DNA of 64,000 nucleotides from Staphylococcus simulans (lineage in GTDB: Bacteria; Bacillota; Bacilli; Staphylococcales; Staphylococcaceae): positions 62,001-126,000 of the forward strand of contig NZ_MRZJ01000003.1 in assembly GCF_002994445.1 (NCBI RefSeq). The letters are read 5' to 3'. Shown in pieces: positions 1 to 7,949 of this stretch (position 1 is its first letter; each line of letters begins with the position of its first letter). The notes below the pieces were generated by a model. That model was not told where the DNA came from. It saw only the letters and a program-made list of their open reading frames with translations, and made no database searches. Both the position numbers and the translations under genes were made by a program.

Positions 1-600
1 ATAGATTTAGCCGCATTTAATTGGTTTGATCGTATGTTTGAGGAGCCTGCAATGAATTATAACGGCGGTTGGTTTAATGATATCATGACAATAGTAGCCT
101 CTTACGGGGATGTTTTAACTTTTGTTTTGCTGTCAATTGCAGGTGCGATTATATTAATTGTAAAACGGTATTATTTACTGAGCTTATGGATACTTGCGAC
201 AGTAGGATTCGGTGGGATTTTAGGGGTTATCTTAAAAGCGGTTTTTCATCGCAGTCGTCCCTACGATCACTTATTAGTAGATACCGGCTTTTCATTCCCT
301 AGCGGCCACTCTCTATCAAGCACTTTGATTGCGATGATTTTATTAAGTGTGGTGATGCCTAAATTCAGTAATAAAGCGCTGCGTTATACAGCCTATGTGA
401 TGATAGCAGTGTTATGGGGCAGTATCTTATTTTCAAGATTATATTTCCATGCACATTTTTTAACCGATGTCCTTGGAGGTACAGCATTGGGTATATTATG
501 GGTGTTAGGAATGAAACGCATAGGTCATCTCATCACACCTTTCTTACAAAAGCTGCCTATACTAAAGAAAAGCAAAATTTATACGCTTTGTACAAAATAA
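1..600 (+). CDS. PAP2-family membrane phosphatase, 5' end outside the window
   Basis: Integral membrane lipid phosphatase of the PAP2/PgpB type, probably acting on phosphatidylglycerol-phosphate or undecaprenyl diphosphate. All three family signatures are visible: K-x6-RP (KAVFHRSRP), PSGH, and SR-x5-H-x3-D (SRLYFHAHFLTD), with about five membrane segments. The frame is open from base 1, so the internal ATG at 34 is probably not the true start and the gene is truncated by the window edge. A strong terminator follows at 631-670. Substrate is inferred only from the family. Confidence 0.85.
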   Translation: MDLAAFNWFDRMFEEPAMNYNGGWFNDIMTIVASYGDVLTFVLLSIAGAIILIVKRYYLLSLWILATVGFGGILGVILKAVFHRSRPYDHLLVDTGFSFPSGHSLSSTLIAMILLSVVMPKFSNKALRYTAYVMIAVLWGSILFSRLYFHAHFLTDVLGGTALGILWVLGMKRIGHLITPFLQKLPILKKSKIYTLCTK

Positions 601-630
601 ATATGTGAAGTACAAGCTCAAAGATACAAA

Positions 631-670
631 AAAGCAACTGCCGGATGATTATCAGTCTGGCAGTTGCTTT
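631..670. terminator. Bidirectional terminator between convergent genes
   Basis: A 12-bp stem (AAAGCAACTGCC with GGCAGTTGCTTT) has A/T tracts on both sides and sits between the convergent PAP2 and acetyltransferase genes. Confidence 0.85.
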
Positions 671-681
671 ATGTTGCACAG

Positions 682-1176
682 TTATTTAATTTGTTTGCCC
701 CAAATATTCAAATCTAAGCGCTTGTTATCAATGTGTGCAATTTGCGGTAATTCTCCCCATAGTGCATAACCCAGTTTTTTAAATAAATGGTTGCACGGTT
801 GATTTTGCGCAAAGACATATCCGGTTAAGAAGCGGATACCTAATGCTTTTGCTTCTTGTTCTAAACGTTCCATCACTTTGGTGCCGACCCCTTTGCCGCG
901 CAAGTCTTCATCTAAATAGATGCTGAGCTCTGCTGTTTCATCATAAGCAGGGCGGCCGTAAAAGTGATTCAGACTCGCATAACCGATAGGGCGGTCTTCT
1001 TCATCGATGACAGTGAATAACGGACGTGCGGCATCATGTTGATCAAAAATCTTAGCCATTTCCTCTTCAGTCACTTGATTGATATCAGCTGTAATATTTC
1101 TTTCTGCTATTGCTTGGTTGTATACCTTGGTAAATAAGGGTAATTCGATTTCTGTTGCTGGACGTAGCTTTACCAT
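682..1176 (-). CDS. GNAT-family N-acetyltransferase
   Basis: Small acetyl-CoA dependent acetyltransferase of about 164 residues. The C-terminal half shows the GNAT acetyl-CoA binding motif (LRGKGVGTKVMERL, R/Q-x-x-G-x-G/A type) followed by the FKKLGY segment. The reading frame extends to a GTG at 1185, but the AAGG ribosome site lies too close to it, so the ATG at 1176 is chosen. It starts just downstream of the M50-like gene on the same strand and is likely co-transcribed with it. The substrate cannot be read from the sequence; it resembles phosphinothricin-type acetyltransferases only in general layout. Confidence 0.8.
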   Translation of the reverse strand: MVKLRPATEIELPLFTKVYNQAIAERNITADINQVTEEEMAKIFDQHDAARPLFTVIDEEDRPIGYASLNHFYGRPAYDETAELSIYLDEDLRGKGVGTKVMERLEQEAKALGIRFLTGYVFAQNQPCNHLFKKLGYALWGELPQIAHIDNKRLDLNIWGKQIK

Positions 1177-1186
1177 TTTCATCACC

Positions 1187-1936
1187 TTAATTTTGGAATA
1201 TTAAAATGTTTACAATAGAATACACGATATAGATGTTAAAGGCAATCCATAACAAACTGAACACAAATACAGGGATGCCTGTTAACCTGCGCAATGCCAA
1301 ACCGTCCCAATCTATGTGACGGGCGAACGTTAATATTGCAATAGTCCAAGTCGATTGCAGTACTTCTCCGAATAGGACACCTAATATAAAGTGATACACA
1401 ATCGACAATACAATGACGATAAATTCTGGCTGTCCATTTTGAATTAAACCATAAATCATGAGTGCTAACAATAATGTTAATAAAATCGGAATCCCTTTAC
1501 GTGAAGTGATGATGACGAAATATATGAATAAAGCTGTATAACTTAAGACAAAGAGCGATGGGTAATGATAGTAGCCTGCAAATAATCCGACAGCCAGCAT
1601 AATCGGTGGCATCATATAACCGCCGAGTGTGGTAATAATCATTGTACTTTTGTGTCTGGCTCTGGTTATTGCGAACCCTTGTCGCGATGTTTCGATTCTT
1701 TCTCTTCTTGAGGTTACAATCACTAAATCTTCTGTGTGTCCGCCGCTGATTTTATTAAATAAGATATGTCCGAATTCATGTGTCAAAACAGGAATATAAT
1801 TTAAAATAATATCCAACATCGCAAAACTTGAGCTGTGACGTTTTTGATGGGTAACGATATAAGCTATCGCTATTAACACAACCCAATATAAATGGAGTGT
1901 CATGGATGTACTGAGAATATCTTTGATAAGCTGCAT
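1187..1936 (-). CDS. M50B-like membrane metalloprotease
   Basis: Polytopic membrane protein of 249 residues with a zinc-protease HExxH motif, HEFGH, near residue 53, in the context LTHEFGHILF. A later WDG segment (HIDWDGLAL) is compatible with the third zinc-binding region of the M50B family. Six to seven hydrophobic segments are visible. Such proteins include site-2-like proteases and inactive relatives; both zinc-ligand regions appear present, so activity is plausible. AGAGG before the ATG supports the start. The substrate is unknown, and no anti-sigma factor gene lies nearby. Confidence 0.7.
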   Translation of the reverse strand: MQLIKDILSTSMTLHLYWVVLIAIAYIVTHQKRHSSSFAMLDIILNYIPVLTHEFGHILFNKISGGHTEDLVIVTSRRERIETSRQGFAITRARHKSTMIITTLGGYMMPPIMLAVGLFAGYYHYPSLFVLSYTALFIYFVIITSRKGIPILLTLLLALMIYGLIQNGQPEFIVIVLSIVYHFILGVLFGEVLQSTWTIAILTFARHIDWDGLALRRLTGIPVFVFSLLWIAFNIYIVYSIVNILIFQN

Positions 1937-1960
1937 AATCTAACCTCTTAAATGTAATAG

Positions 1961-1993
1961 AAAAAAGTTGAGATAGCGTGACCTCAACTTTAA
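1961..1993 (-). terminator. Terminator of the acetyltransferase gene (maa)
   Basis: AAAGTTGAG pairs with CTCAACTTT, and the minus-strand copy ends in a U run. It lies between maa and the M50-like gene, so these are separate transcripts unless there is read-through. Confidence 0.75.
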
Positions 1994-2050
1994 ATTCATG
2001 TCTATTGTATTAAAAATCTCATAAGATTGTCTTGCGTCTTCGGACCTATT

Positions 2051-2608
2051 TTAGTCTAACGGTACATCTTTGATATAACGTGCAGGATTGCCGGCATAAA
2101 CTTTATTTGCAGGTACATCTTTAGTCACAACACTGCCGGCACCGATAATCGCATTGTCGCCGATAGTAATACCTGACAAGATAATGGCACCTGCGCCGAT
2201 CCAAACGTGATTGCCGATTGTAATAGGATAACCTAATTCTAAGCCTGTTGCACGTTCTCTTGGATTCAGGGGGTGTGTAGCAGTGATTAATTGGACGTTC
2301 GGACCTAGCAAGACATGGTCTCTGATTTTGATTTTAGCAACATCTAACATTATCGGGTTGCAGTTAGCATAAAAGTGATCTCCGATTTCAATGTTATAAC
2401 CGTAATCAAAATGAATATCTGGTTCAATGAAAGGATTTTCTCCGCATTTGCCTATACTTTGTTTGAATTGCTGCATACGTTCTTTAATAGAGAACGCATT
2501 ATTGATTGCTTTGTTCGCATGACGTGCTTTATGCCGTTCTTTTACAAGTTCAGGGTCTCTTGAATCATACAGTTCGCCATTTAACATTTTTTGTTTTTCA
2601 GTCATCAT
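2051..2608 (-). CDS. maa: Maltose/galactoside O-acetyltransferase family protein
   Basis: Left-handed beta-helix acetyltransferase of 185 residues that transfers acetyl groups from acetyl-CoA to sugars. It has the N-terminal Mac domain ([14 protein letters not shown]) and a hexapeptide-repeat region containing TATHPL, which carries the catalytic histidine, followed by [10 protein letters not shown] and the C-terminal NPARYI. Length is normal for the family. The frame begins with two consecutive ATGs; either could be used. Stand-alone gene with its own terminator. The physiological acceptor is not known; maltose activity is only the family name. Confidence 0.85.
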   Translation of the reverse strand: MMTEKQKMLNGELYDSRDPELVKERHKARHANKAINNAFSIKERMQQFKQSIGKCGENPFIEPDIHFDYGYNIEIGDHFYANCNPIMLDVAKIKIRDHVLLGPNVQLITATHPLNPRERATGLELGYPITIGNHVWIGAGAIILSGITIGDNAIIGAGSVVTKDVPANKVYAGNPARYIKDVPLD

Positions 2609-2743
2609 TTGTATCTTACCTCATAAATTCTATAGTGCATTAAGAATAGCACTTTTTGTTGTGAATGCAATCAATTCATCTGAAGTGTATAATGATAGAA
2701 ATAAAGAAATTCAACCAGAGGCGTAAGATAGGAGTTTGAAGCG

Positions 2744-3493
2744 ATGAGAAATCATATACATAAACATAATAAAGTAGATATTTTATCCGTGCCATTTGAT
2801 GATGTGACAATGCAGGAAATGAGAGAAGCGGTACATGATTTTATAGAAAATGATACGACAGATAATATGTTTGTAGTGACTGCGAATCCGGAAATCGTTG
2901 ATTATGCATTAGAAGATCATAACTACCATGCACTCATCAGCGAAGCAGATTATATCATTCCAGACGGAACAGGTATTATTCAAGCCGGCCGTATTTTAGG
3001 TACACCATTAAAAGAACGTGTGCCTGGAATTGAATTTATGGCTGCTTGTTTAGAGATTGCAGAACGTTATCATCAACGTGTCTTCTTGTTAGGTGCAGCT
3101 GAAAATGTAGTACATGCGGCGGTGCGTGAATTGCAGAATAAATATCCGAATATTACTTTTGATGCACATCACGGCTATATCGATTTAGATGATGAAGCGG
3201 TGATACGCCAAGTCAGCCGTTTTAATCCAGATTATGTCTTTGTAGGAATGGGTTACCCTAAACAAGAACAATGGATTAAACAACATCGCCATCGTTTGCA
3301 GCACACATTGCTTATGGGTGTGGGCGGTTCGATCGAAATTTACAGCGGTACTAAAAAACGTGCACCGTATCTCTTCCGCAAAACCAATCTTGAATGGTTC
3401 TATCGTTTGATAACGGATTGGAAACGTATGGCTAGAATGCGACGTTTGCCTAGTTTTGTGACCAAAGTCTTTCGCAAACGATTGAAAAAGTAA
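2744..3493 (+). CDS. tarA: N-acetylglucosaminyldiphosphoundecaprenol N-acetylmannosaminyltransferase TarA
   Basis: WecG/TagA/CpsF family glycosyltransferase of 249 residues that adds ManNAc to lipid-linked GlcNAc, the first committed step of wall teichoic acid synthesis at the inner membrane face. Family signatures are clear: TANPEIVDYAL, IIPDGTGI, GMGYPKQEQW and GVGGSIEIYSG. The basic, arginine-rich C-terminal tail is typical for peripheral membrane attachment. In S. aureus this gene is next to tarH; here about 7 kb of other genes lies between them. A strong terminator follows. Confidence 0.92.
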   Translation: MRNHIHKHNKVDILSVPFDDVTMQEMREAVHDFIENDTTDNMFVVTANPEIVDYALEDHNYHALISEADYIIPDGTGIIQAGRILGTPLKERVPGIEFMAACLEIAERYHQRVFLLGAAENVVHAAVRELQNKYPNITFDAHHGYIDLDDEAVIRQVSRFNPDYVFVGMGYPKQEQWIKQHRHRLQHTLLMGVGGSIEIYSGTKKRAPYLFRKTNLEWFYRLITDWKRMARMRRLPSFVTKVFRKRLKK

Positions 3494-3539
3494 ATAGAAA
3501 CTGTGCATGTTTAAGTTGTTCATTTTAGACATTGCAGTG

Positions 3540-3575
3540 ACAGGGAGTGTGACCTATCATCACACTCCCTGTTTT
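3540..3575 (+). terminator. tarA terminator
   Basis: An 11-12 bp perfect stem (CAGGGAGTGTG with CACACTCCCTG) followed by TTTT. Confidence 0.85.
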
Positions 3576-3695
3576 AATATGTAAGATGCGTCTTGCTTAT
3601 CAAGACAAAGTGCAGACTTGCTTTGTTAAATATTTGCACATAACATTAAACAAACCGCTATAATGTAAACAACAATAATAGAAGGAGTGACATGC

Positions 3696-4049
3696 GTGGC
3701 TAGAAGAACAATCAATGAGATGAAAGTTTCAAGTGTATATCCGCACTATGTAACTAAAGTAGAGAAAAAAGGGCGTACAAAGGCCGAGTTGGATGAAGTG
3801 ATCACTTGGTTAACCGGTTATGATCAAACGGGTATCGAAAAAGTTTTGGAAAACGGGACTACGTTTGAGATTTTCTTTGAACAAGCACCGCAGTTGAATC
3901 CGAATCGTAAAATGATAACAGGTGTGATTTGCGGCGTACGTGTGGAAGAAATCGAAGAACCTTTAATGCAGGAAGTCCGCTATTTGGATAAATTAGTGGA
4001 TGAATTGGCAAGAGGCAAAAAGATGGAGAATATATTGAGGAAGCCTTGA
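3696..4049 (+). CDS. DUF2200 family protein
   Basis: Small soluble protein of about 117 residues matching the DUF2200 family. Hallmarks seen are [49 protein letters not shown] and [13 protein letters not shown]. No biochemical function is known for the family. GAAGGAG eight bases upstream favours the GTG start at 3696 over an in-frame GTG at 3687. It is the first gene of the tarA-tarH islet and has a possible promoter ending in TATAAT near 3660. No terminator is evident before the T-box promoter. Confidence 0.85.
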   Translation: MARRTINEMKVSSVYPHYVTKVEKKGRTKAELDEVITWLTGYDQTGIEKVLENGTTFEIFFEQAPQLNPNRKMITGVICGVRVEEIEEPLMQEVRYLDKLVDELARGKKMENILRKP

Positions 4050-4099
4050 TGTGAAGCGGTTTCAATTTTTACAGAATCATGAACATGTTCGTATGTCGA

Positions 4100-4128
4100 T
4101 TGTCAAATCGAAATTGTTACGATATAAT
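4100..4128 (+). promoter_or_regulatory. Sigma-A promoter of the T-box thrS transcript
   Basis: TTGTCA at 4100-4105 and a perfect TATAAT at 4123-4128 are separated by exactly 17 bases. The expected start near 4135 is the 5' end of the T-box leader. Confidence 0.85.
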
Positions 4129-4134
4129 GAACAT

Positions 4135-4427
4135 AATTTAAAAAACAATTTCTATGAGAAAGATACAAGATACAAAATTTAAGTCAGAGAGAGAAAGTCA
4201 TAGGCTGGAAACTTTCTTATTACTTAAACTGTGTCTTACTACTTTCGAGATGTATATGAAAATATACCGATTTATGACATGTTACGTCATACCAATGAGG
4301 AAACAAGCAAACAAACACGTATGCTGTTATACGGCAGGTTGTATCCAGCTTGTTTCGAATGTGGGTGGTACCACGAGCATAAACTGCACTCGTCCCTTTT
4401 ATCTAGGGGATAAGTGCAGTTTTTTTA
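4135..4427 (+). promoter_or_regulatory. T-box riboswitch (tRNA-sensing leader) upstream of threonyl-tRNA synthetase
   Basis: The conserved T-box core GGGTGGTACCACG (4362-4374), with the TGG that pairs to uncharged tRNA NCCA, lies just before a terminator with arms AACTGCACT and AGTGCAGTT plus seven Ts (4382-4427). CTCGTCCC in the terminator left arm is the usual antiterminator partner. Upstream, GAGAGAGAAAG and GGCTGGAAAC resemble the distal stem I. A candidate threonine specifier ACT lies at 4238-4243 in the descending strand of stem I; that choice is tentative. Uncharged tRNA-Thr should promote read-through into the synthetase gene. Confidence 0.9.
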
Positions 4428-4469
4428 TTTCAAAAATATGGATTATAAGAATTTAAGGAGGCAATTATT

Positions 4470-6377
4470 ATGTCAGAACAAGTCATCGTTACTTTACCAG
4501 ATCAACGCAAATTGGAGGTGGAACAAGGCACAACACTTTACCAAGCAGCTCAGCAAATCGGTAGTTCATTTGCGAAAAAAGCCGCAGTTGCGAATGTAGA
4601 TGGTACATTATATGGTTTAAATGAATACATCAACGAAGATTGCCAAGTTGAATTCTTCACATACGAAGATGAACAAGGCTTAGAAGCCATTCGTTACACA
4701 TTAGGTTATTTAGCAGGAGAAGTTTTAGCAAAACAAGGCGCAAAAGTAGCTGGTTTCGGTGCGAATAAAGAACAATTCTTTGTGGATTTCAAACCAGAAA
4801 CTAATTTAAAAGCAGCTGACTTAGAAGATGTCGCAAAAGCAGTGAAAAAAGCAATCAGTGCCAATCATCCGATTGAAATCCGTGAATTATCTAAACTCGA
4901 AGCATTAGATCAATTCAGTGATAATGCATTTATGCAGCACCATATTGAACAAGCACAAGAGCCTGTTAAAGTGGCAGTACACGGCGATTATAAAGCAGTG
5001 ATTGATCAACCATTAGTCAGCAACTTATCAAAAGTGAAACACTTCAGCTTGCAATCTATCTCAGCAACTAACTGGTTGCGCGATGTTAATAATGAATCGT
5101 TGCAACGTGCGGCAGGTTTTGCATTCGCAGATGCTAAAGCTTTAGAAGAACACTTAGCATTCATTGATAAATATGAACAAATCAACCACCGTCGTTTAGG
5201 TAAAGAATTAGATATCTTCTCATTCTCTGAATATGCACCAGGTATGCCATTCTATGCACATAACGGACAAGTGATTCGTTTAGAGTTGCAAAATATGTTG
5301 AGACAATTGCAGTTTGAATCAGATTACGAAGAAGTTTATACTCCATTCATTATGGATGAAACTTTATGGAAAAACAGCGGACACTGGGATCACTATCAAG
5401 ACAATATGTACTTCACTGAAGTAGACGAACAAACATATGCCTTAAAACCAATGAACTGCCCAGGCCATATGTTGATTTATAAAAATCATCTTCATTCTTA
5501 TCGCGATTTACCGATTCGTATGGCAGAATTCGGCCAAGTACATCGTCATGAATTAAGCGGTTCTTTAAATGGTTTATTCCGTGTAAGAACATTTAACCAA
5601 GATGATGCACATATCTTTGTACGCCGTGATCAAATCGAATCAGAAATTTTAGAAGTACTTGGATTAATCCATAAAGTATACAGCGTGTTCGGCTTTGATT
5701 ACAGTATTGAATTATCAACACGTCCAGATGATTATATGGGTGAAATCGAATTATGGGATTTCGCAGAACAATCACTTGAAAATGTATTAAACCAACATAA
5801 CTTTGAATATACAGTCAATGAAAAAGACGGTGCTTTCTATGGCCCTAAAATCGATATTCACATCAAAGACGCATTAGGCAGAAGCCACCAATGCGGTACT
5901 GTACAACTTGATTTCCAAATGCCGGAAAAATTCGATTTAACATTTGTAAATCAAGATGGTGAAAAAGAACGTCCAGTTGTTATCCACCGTGCTATTTACG
6001 GTTCAAGCGATCGCTTTATCGGTATTTTACTTGAACACTTCGGCGGCAACTTACCATTATGGTTAGCTCCTGTTCAATTAGAAGTGATTCCGGTTAATGC
6101 AGACTTGCATTTAGATGCTGTGAAAGATTTAAAACGTCAATTAAAAGCAGAAGGTTTCAGAGTAGACTTAGATCTTTCAGATGAAAAAATGGGATACAAA
6201 ATCCGTCAAGCACATTTGAAAAAAGTACCTTATACACTTGTAGTCGGTGACAATGAAGTTGAAAATGGTACTGTCGCAGTAAGAAAACGCGGCGATTCTG
6301 AAGAAACTAGCATCGATGTCAAAGCTTTCATCGAACAATTGAAAGCTGAAAGAGATGTATTAAATTCAGTGGAATAA
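4470..6377 (+). CDS. thrS: Threonyl-tRNA synthetase, divergent paralogue lacking editing-site residues
   Basis: Class II synthetase of 635 residues: TGS domain (about 1-62), N2 editing-type domain (about 65-225), catalytic core (about 245-530) and anticodon-binding domain (about 535-635). The aminoacylation centre looks intact: zinc ligands C330 (MNCPGH), H381 (QDDAHIF) and H506 (VIHRAIYG), plus motif 2 RVRTFNQDD. The editing domain has lost its catalytic residues: the usual HxxxH is Y76-TLG-Y80, and the usual Cys and His of the DLCRGPH segment are I178 and L182. The core resembles lactic-acid-bacterial or clostridial ThrRS more than my recollection of the S. aureus housekeeping enzyme, so this is probably a second, acquired copy. 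AAGGAGG precedes the ATG. Controlled by the T-box. Confidence 0.93.
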   Translation: MSEQVIVTLPDQRKLEVEQGTTLYQAAQQIGSSFAKKAAVANVDGTLYGLNEYINEDCQVEFFTYEDEQGLEAIRYTLGYLAGEVLAKQGAKVAGFGANKEQFFVDFKPETNLKAADLEDVAKAVKKAISANHPIEIRELSKLEALDQFSDNAFMQHHIEQAQEPVKVAVHGDYKAVIDQPLVSNLSKVKHFSLQSISATNWLRDVNNESLQRAAGFAFADAKALEEHLAFIDKYEQINHRRLGKELDIFSFSEYAPGMPFYAHNGQVIRLELQNMLRQLQFESDYEEVYTPFIMDETLWKNSGHWDHYQDNMYFTEVDEQTYALKPMNCPGHMLIYKNHLHSYRDLPIRMAEFGQVHRHELSGSLNGLFRVRTFNQDDAHIFVRRDQIESEILEVLGLIHKVYSVFGFDYSIELSTRPDDYMGEIELWDFAEQSLENVLNQHNFEYTVNEKDGAFYGPKIDIHIKDALGRSHQCGTVQLDFQMPEKFDLTFVNQDGEKERPVVIHRAIYGSSDRFIGILLEHFGGNLPLWLAPVQLEVIPVNADLHLDAVKDLKRQLKAEGFRVDLDLSDEKMGYKIRQAHLKKVPYTLVVGDNEVENGTVAVRKRGDSEETSIDVKAFIEQLKAERDVLNSVE

Positions 6378-6400
6378 ATAAAATGTTTTATAAATAAAAT

Positions 6401-6432
6401 GGTAACCGTTATTTGAGCGGTTACTTTTTTAT
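6401..6432 (+). terminator. thrS terminator
   Basis: GTAACCG pairs with CGGTTAC around a short loop, followed by TTTTTT. Confidence 0.85.
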
Positions 6433-6483
6433 TTATCATGATATTTTACTAGAAAAGAGATAAAATAAAAAAATAACTCACGG

Positions 6484-6539
6484 TATTATCTGAATATTTT
6501 AAATAATCTGTTTACAGTCGGCGTTTTTAGTAGTATATT
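6484..6539 (+). promoter_or_regulatory. Promoter with possible CodY box for the epimerase-transporter operon
   Basis: TTTACA (6511-6516) and TATATT (6534-6539) are spaced by 17 bases. Just upstream, TATTATCTGAATATT (6484-6498) matches the CodY consensus AATTTTCWGAAAATT at 12 of 15 positions. CodY responds to branched-chain amino acids and GTP, which would suit the genes downstream. The CodY assignment is an inference. Confidence 0.5.
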
Positions 6540-6595
6540 ACATATATTCAATTCTCTGAATCTAAATAAAATTGTGCAAAATGAAGGAGATGTTT

Positions 6596-7936
6596 ATGAT
6601 GGCAAATGCTCAAGAAATATTCGAACGGGACGATAAGTATTTTGCCCATGCAGGGAGAATTCCTTATTATCCGCTTATTATCGATCACGCACACGGGGCT
6701 ACTTTAACAGATATCAGCGGTAAGGAATATATTGACTTGTTATCAAGTGCAAGTTCTCAAAATGTTGGTCATACACCTGAAAAAGTGGTGAAAGCAATTC
6801 AAGAACAGACCAATAAAATGATTCATTATACACCAGCGTATATGTATCATGAACCGCTAGCGAATTTAGCAGAGAAAATATGCGGACTGTCGCCAGGAAA
6901 TTATAGAAAAAGAGTTATCTTCGGTTTAACGGGATCTGATGCTTGTGACGGTATTATTAAATTTGCACGAGCTTATACAGGACGACCTCACATTATTAGC
7001 TTCACAAATGCTTATCATGGCTCAACTTTTGGATCTATTTCATTATCAGCAATCAGCTTAAACATGCGCAGGAAAATCGGACCATTATTACCAGATGTGC
7101 ACCATATTCCATATCCAGATAGCTATAGAGGAATGTATGGTTCGACAAAACCTAATACTGTAGAAGAATATCTTGCGCCATTAAATGAGATGTTTGAGAA
7201 GTATTTACCGCCTGAAGAGGTAGCATGTATTGTTGTTGAAACACTTCAAGGCGACGGTGGTTTGCTTGAACCGGTAGAGGGCTATTTTGAAGCACTCGAA
7301 AAGTTATGCAAGAAACACGGCATTCTAATTGCTGTAGATGATATCCAACAAGGTATGGGGCGTACAGGCAAATGGAGTTCAATCGAGCACTTTAATTTTG
7401 AACCTGATTTAGTGGCATATGGAAAATCTTTAGCAGGAGGTATGCCGATGTCAGCAATTGTTGGTCGGGAAGAAATCTTAGAAAGTTTATCTTCTCCAGC
7501 TCATCTATTTACTATGGGAGCGAATCCGGTCAGCTGTGCCGCTGCATTAGCAACACTTGAAATGTTAGAAGAAGAAAACTTAGTTGAAAAATCAGCAACT
7601 AAAGGAAAATACGCCAAAGTCTATATGAAAAAATGGGAAGAAAAATATGATTTTGTCGGTAATGTAAGAGGTCTAGGACTCTCGATAGGCATTGATATTG
7701 TTAAAGATAAAAAGACAAAAGAAAGAGACAATCAAGCAGCATTAAAAATTTGCAACCGCTGCTATGAAAGAGGTTTAGTCATTATTGCTGTCGCTGGGAA
7801 TGTATTGAGATTCCAACCACCGCTTGTCATAACAGATGAACAGTTAGATTATGCTTTAAAGGTACTTACAGAGACAATGCAGGAATTAGAAGATGGAAAA
7901 CTAGATGATTACCAAGTTGAAGGACAAGGTTGGTAA
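6596..7936 (+). CDS. Class III PLP enzyme, isoleucine 2-epimerase-like
   Basis: Fold-type I, class III aminotransferase-like protein of about 446 residues. PLP sites are visible: GSDACDGIIKFARAYTG, the AVDDIQQGMGRTG aspartate, and Schiff-base lysine K280 in YGKSLAGGMP. From memory the whole chain aligns closely with Lactobacillus buchneri isoleucine 2-epimerase (shared RI.YY.L.IDHAHGATL, IHYTPAY and RKIGP.LP.V), which makes D-allo-isoleucine and other D-branched-chain acids, rather than with GABA or ornithine aminotransferases. Start chosen at the ATG six bases after AAGGAG; 6599 is equally possible. Forms an operon with the next gene. Substrate needs assay; a plain 4-aminobutyrate-type aminotransferase is the alternative. 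Confidence 0.78.
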   Translation: MMANAQEIFERDDKYFAHAGRIPYYPLIIDHAHGATLTDISGKEYIDLLSSASSQNVGHTPEKVVKAIQEQTNKMIHYTPAYMYHEPLANLAEKICGLSPGNYRKRVIFGLTGSDACDGIIKFARAYTGRPHIISFTNAYHGSTFGSISLSAISLNMRRKIGPLLPDVHHIPYPDSYRGMYGSTKPNTVEEYLAPLNEMFEKYLPPEEVACIVVETLQGDGGLLEPVEGYFEALEKLCKKHGILIAVDDIQQGMGRTGKWSSIEHFNFEPDLVAYGKSLAGGMPMSAIVGREEILESLSSPAHLFTMGANPVSCAAALATLEMLEEENLVEKSATKGKYAKVYMKKWEEKYDFVGNVRGLGLSIGIDIVKDKKTKERDNQAALKICNRCYERGLVIIAVAGNVLRFQPPLVITDEQLDYALKVLTETMQELEDGKLDDYQVEGQGW

Positions 7937-7949
7937 TAGGGGTGAATAT

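Noticed and set aside
4154..4599. Three overlapping plus-strand frames of 60-100 codons before thrS
   Set aside because: They lie over the T-box leader and terminator, whose conserved core explains the sequence.
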